From: Desulfurococcales archaeon
GTDB lineage: Archaea; Thermoproteota; Thermoprotei_A; Sulfolobales; NBVN01
Assembly: GCA_027083115.1 (NCBI GenBank)
Contig: JALWQN010000094.1
Span: 10,421 to 15,907, forward strand
Direction of reading: 5' to 3'
Length of the DNA: 5,487 nucleotides
Shown: positions 4,536 to 5,487 of the stretch, one piece after another
How positions within the stretch are numbered: position 1 is the stretch's first letter
Layout of the letters: each line of letters begins with the position of its first letter
Made by a program: the position numbers and the translations under genes
The notes under the pieces: model-generated
Databases searched by the model: none
The model's input: the letters and a program-made list of their open reading frames with translations, nothing else
Told to the model about the DNA's origin: nothing

Positions 4536-4795
4536 TTAATGCTGAAACCTACTTCACTGCTGAAGACATAGGGAGGTGGGCTAAGGCCTTATTAAAGGCC
4601 GTAAGGATAAAGGAGAAGCTCAAAAAGAGGGGGGAATATAGGAAAAGATGGAATAAAGAAACAGTGAGGAGGCTTTCCACAATAGCTAAAGAACTCTGGG
4701 AAAGCGAGGAAAAGAGCAAAGTCATAGACGTTATCTATTGCCAAGACGGCAGAACCGTAAAGGAGATAAAGATTAAAAGCAAATATACTGTCTGA
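4511..4795 (+). CDS. Small basic protein of unknown function, partner of the nucleotidyltransferase-like gene
   Basis: A 94-residue, strongly basic protein with no family I recognise. Residues about 15-65 look helical. They include WAKALLKAVRIKEKLKKRGE, then YRKRWNKETVRRLSTIAKEL, and end at WESEEK. Residues 68-94 (KVIDVIYCQDGRTVKEIKIK onward) look like a beta hairpin ending in a lysine-rich tail. There is no signal peptide or membrane segment, and no HEPN RxxxxH motif is visible, so this is not an ordinary HEPN partner of an MNT protein. The clustered Lys/Arg suggests nucleic-acid or ribosome binding. It overlaps the upstream gene by 25 nt in another frame and has its own ribosome binding site, so the two products are probably made together and may form a complex. 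It uses AAA for lysine more than the genes in the first half of the window. Confidence 0.72.
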   Translation: MQESQQEIINAETYFTAEDIGRWAKALLKAVRIKEKLKKRGEYRKRWNKETVRRLSTIAKELWESEEKSKVIDVIYCQDGRTVKEIKIKSKYTV

Positions 4796-4809
4796 ACTTA
4801 AATCACATA

Positions 4810-4850
4810 AATCAGAATCACTGCTTGATTTAGCTAGATCTCTTTTCTTT
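4810..4850 (+). terminator. Possible terminator of the nucleotidyltransferase pair
   Basis: A weak hairpin (AAATCA at 4810-4815 pairing with TGATTT at 4827-4832) is followed by the pyrimidine tract TCTCTTTTCTTT (4839-4850). T-rich tracts are the usual archaeal termination signal; the stem is AT-rich and may be incidental. Confidence 0.35.
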
Positions 4851-4905
4851 AAGCATCTTAACTCATTATTGGCAATCTTTCCCTGATCATTAATGTAAAT
4901 TGCTT

Positions 4906-5076
4906 ATGCAGTTGATGTTTTCCGTTGAAGCACTTCTAACAGGTCTTAAGGTCTTCAAAGACGAGACTATATACTTAATTCCAAGGTCTCTGCTAAACTT
5001 AGTGGCTCAATACCAAAATCTCATTAGCTACCGCACTGTTAAGAAGCCTTTCCAAAACGTTAAGTTAAAGAAATAA
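4906..5076 (+). CDS. Doubtful 56-residue ORF or gene remnant
   Basis: An open frame from ATG 4906 to TAA 5076. Its middle portion (EALLTGLKVFKDETIYLIPR) has protein-like alternation and codons ordinary for this genome. The C-terminus is lysine-rich (TVKKPFQNVKLKK). It has no ribosome binding site, no known motif, and a stop 12 nt upstream in frame, so it may be a fragment of a decayed gene, an unusual leaderless small gene, or chance. Nothing in the context suggests a function. Confidence 0.28.
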   Translation: MQLMFSVEALLTGLKVFKDETIYLIPRSLLNLVAQYQNLISYRTVKKPFQNVKLKK

Positions 5077-5164
5077 CGTAATTTAGAAACTAAAACATGC
5101 ACACATTAGTATGGATCCATGACATTTAATTTTAGGCCAAAGAATTAGCAATAAACTTTGTGAA

Positions 5165-5178
5165 GAAAGTTGTTTTAT
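5165..5178 (+). promoter_or_regulatory. Candidate BRE/TATA promoter of the CDF transporter transcript
   Basis: GAAAG (5165-5169) then TTGTTTTAT (5170-5178), a purine-rich BRE-like element followed by a TATA-like box. A start site about 26 nt downstream falls near 5201, so the transcript would include the leader peptide at 5212 and the hairpin at 5240-5257. A second TATA-like CAATAAATC (5186-5194) is an alternative. Confidence 0.4.
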
Positions 5179-5211
5179 CTTCTTCCAATAAATCCTTACA
5201 GGGTGAGGTTT

Positions 5212-5256
5212 ATGTTTAGGCCTGTTAATGACTTCATAAATCACCACTTTAGGTGA
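5212..5256 (+). CDS. Possible 14-codon leader peptide of the CDF transporter
   Basis: ATG at 5212 is preceded by GGGTGAGG (5201-5208), a good ribosome binding site with short spacing, and encodes MFRPVNDFINHHFR before TGA 5254-5256. The stop codon lies within the transporter's own AGGTGAT ribosome binding site, 5 nt before the transporter ATG. The adjacent His-His codons lie in the 5' arm of a hairpin whose 3' arm is that ribosome binding site. This layout suggests translational coupling or a leader-peptide switch, but the peptide is short and could be fortuitous. Confidence 0.4.
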   Translation: MFRPVNDFINHHFR

Positions 5257-5257
5257 T
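5240..5257 (+). promoter_or_regulatory. Hairpin that would hide the CDF transporter ribosome binding site
   Basis: ATCACC-ACTTTA-GGTGAT, perfect 6-bp arms and a 6-nt loop. The 3' arm is the transporter's Shine-Dalgarno sequence, so folding would block initiation at ATG 5262 unless a ribosome translating the upstream leader opens it. As DNA, the same dyad could be an operator. Any GGTGAT site has some chance of an ATCACC nearby, so this is suggestive only. Confidence 0.42.
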
Positions 5258-5261
5258 GTTG

Positions 5262-5487
5262 ATGCAGAAGCAAAGCATTATTTCTAAAGATGCAGTGCTC
5301 CTCATCACCTTAGCATCAATCATATTGGCCTTAATTTCAGTGATGAGAATCATTGCAGGAGTATTCTTGAGGAATCCAGCAATATATGTGGAAGGAATAC
5401 ACAGCACTATTGATGTAATAATTTCGTTAATAGTGACGGTAACAATATACGTTGTTAGGTCAGGATTTGCGGAGAGATTCCCCTACG
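5262..5487 (+). CDS. Cation diffusion facilitator (CDF) metal transporter, N-terminal part (truncated by the window edge)
   Basis: The first 75 residues of a membrane transporter that exports divalent metal ions such as Zn2+, Fe2+, Mn2+ or Co2+ in exchange for protons. Residues 10-33 (DAVLLITLASIILALISVMR onward) form transmembrane helix 1. The CDF signature GVFLRNPAIYVEGIHSTIDV follows, with His47 and Asp51 in the HxxxD metal-site motif at the start of transmembrane helix 2 (about 44-66). A loop then ends in the ERFPY(G) consensus that precedes helix 3. The C-terminal cytoplasmic domain is outside the window. ATG 5262 has AGGTGAT 4 nt upstream; GTG 5253, ATG 5256 and TTG 5259 are in frame but too close to, or inside, that site. 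A leader peptide and hairpin lie just upstream. Which metal is moved cannot be told from the fragment. Confidence 0.92.
   Translation, partial: MQKQSIISKDAVLLITLASIILALISVMRIIAGVFLRNPAIYVEGIHSTIDVIISLIVTVTIYVVRSGFAERFPY

Larger units (their letters stand above)
4796..5199. other. Intergenic region, mostly non-coding
   Basis: About 400 bp between the nucleotidyltransferase pair and the CDF transporter transcript. It holds the terminator candidate just described, one doubtful 56-residue frame (4906-5076), a 10-bp palindrome ATGGATCCAT (5111-5120), and the CDF promoter at its end. I see no RNA gene, insertion sequence end or CRISPR repeat. Confidence 0.5.

Noticed and set aside
1..5487. CRISPR array, insertion sequence, tRNA or rRNA gene
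   Set aside because: No regularly spaced long repeats, no transposase, no terminal inverted repeats with target duplication, and no tRNA or rRNA signature were seen on either strand.

Overview
The window looks like chromosomal DNA of a thermophilic archaeon, most likely a crenarchaeote (Thermoproteota). Four things point this way: an archaeal PolB2-type DNA polymerase next to a RadA paralogue; BRE/TATA-like promoters; Shine-Dalgarno sites of the GAGGTGATC type feeding many TTG and GTG starts; and arginine encoded almost entirely by AGG/AGA. I cannot name the species. Base composition is uneven. Sampled lines in the first half (about 1-2830) are near 53% GC, while sampled non-coding lines after 2830 fall to 22-33%, so two rather different genomic neighbourhoods meet near 2840.

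Region 1 (1-1717, minus strand) is a three-gene operon read right to left. It begins with a RadA-like RecA-fold protein whose P-loop is destroyed (1049-1717). Next comes a small helical protein (781-1044). Last is the N-terminal 271 residues of a family B DNA polymerase of the PolB2/Dpo2 type (815-1, cut by the window edge), in which the three exonuclease motifs appear lost. The genes nearly touch or overlap and their internal starts use near-identical ribosome binding sites, so they are probably co-translated. From memory, the order resembles the UV-inducible dpo2 operon of Sulfolobales (ATPase-like gene, small gene, dpo2). The likely role is DNA-damage tolerance by a complex of catalytically degenerate replication/recombination paralogues. 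This is the most interesting part of the window.

Region 2 (1718-2831) is a divergent intergenic stretch followed by a plus-strand aldo/keto reductase with an intact catalytic tetrad.

Region 3 (2871-3548, minus strand) is a two-gene unit: a small single-pass membrane protein with a cytoplasmic coiled coil, then an ArsR-type winged-helix regulator. Its promoter has a clear TATA box with a perfect inverted repeat directly downstream, a good candidate operator for autoregulation.

Region 4 (3549-4795) is an AT-rich intergenic stretch with several dyads and a possible tiny hydrophobic peptide. It is followed by an overlapping gene pair on the plus strand: a nucleotidyltransferase-fold protein (AbiEii/MNT-like) and a small, very basic protein, a candidate toxin-antitoxin-like module.

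Region 5 (4796-5487) is mostly non-coding apart from a doubtful 56-residue ORF. It ends with the start of a cation diffusion facilitator (CDF) metal transporter. That gene is preceded by a possible 14-codon leader peptide containing His-His, whose end lies in a hairpin that would hide the transporter's ribosome binding site.
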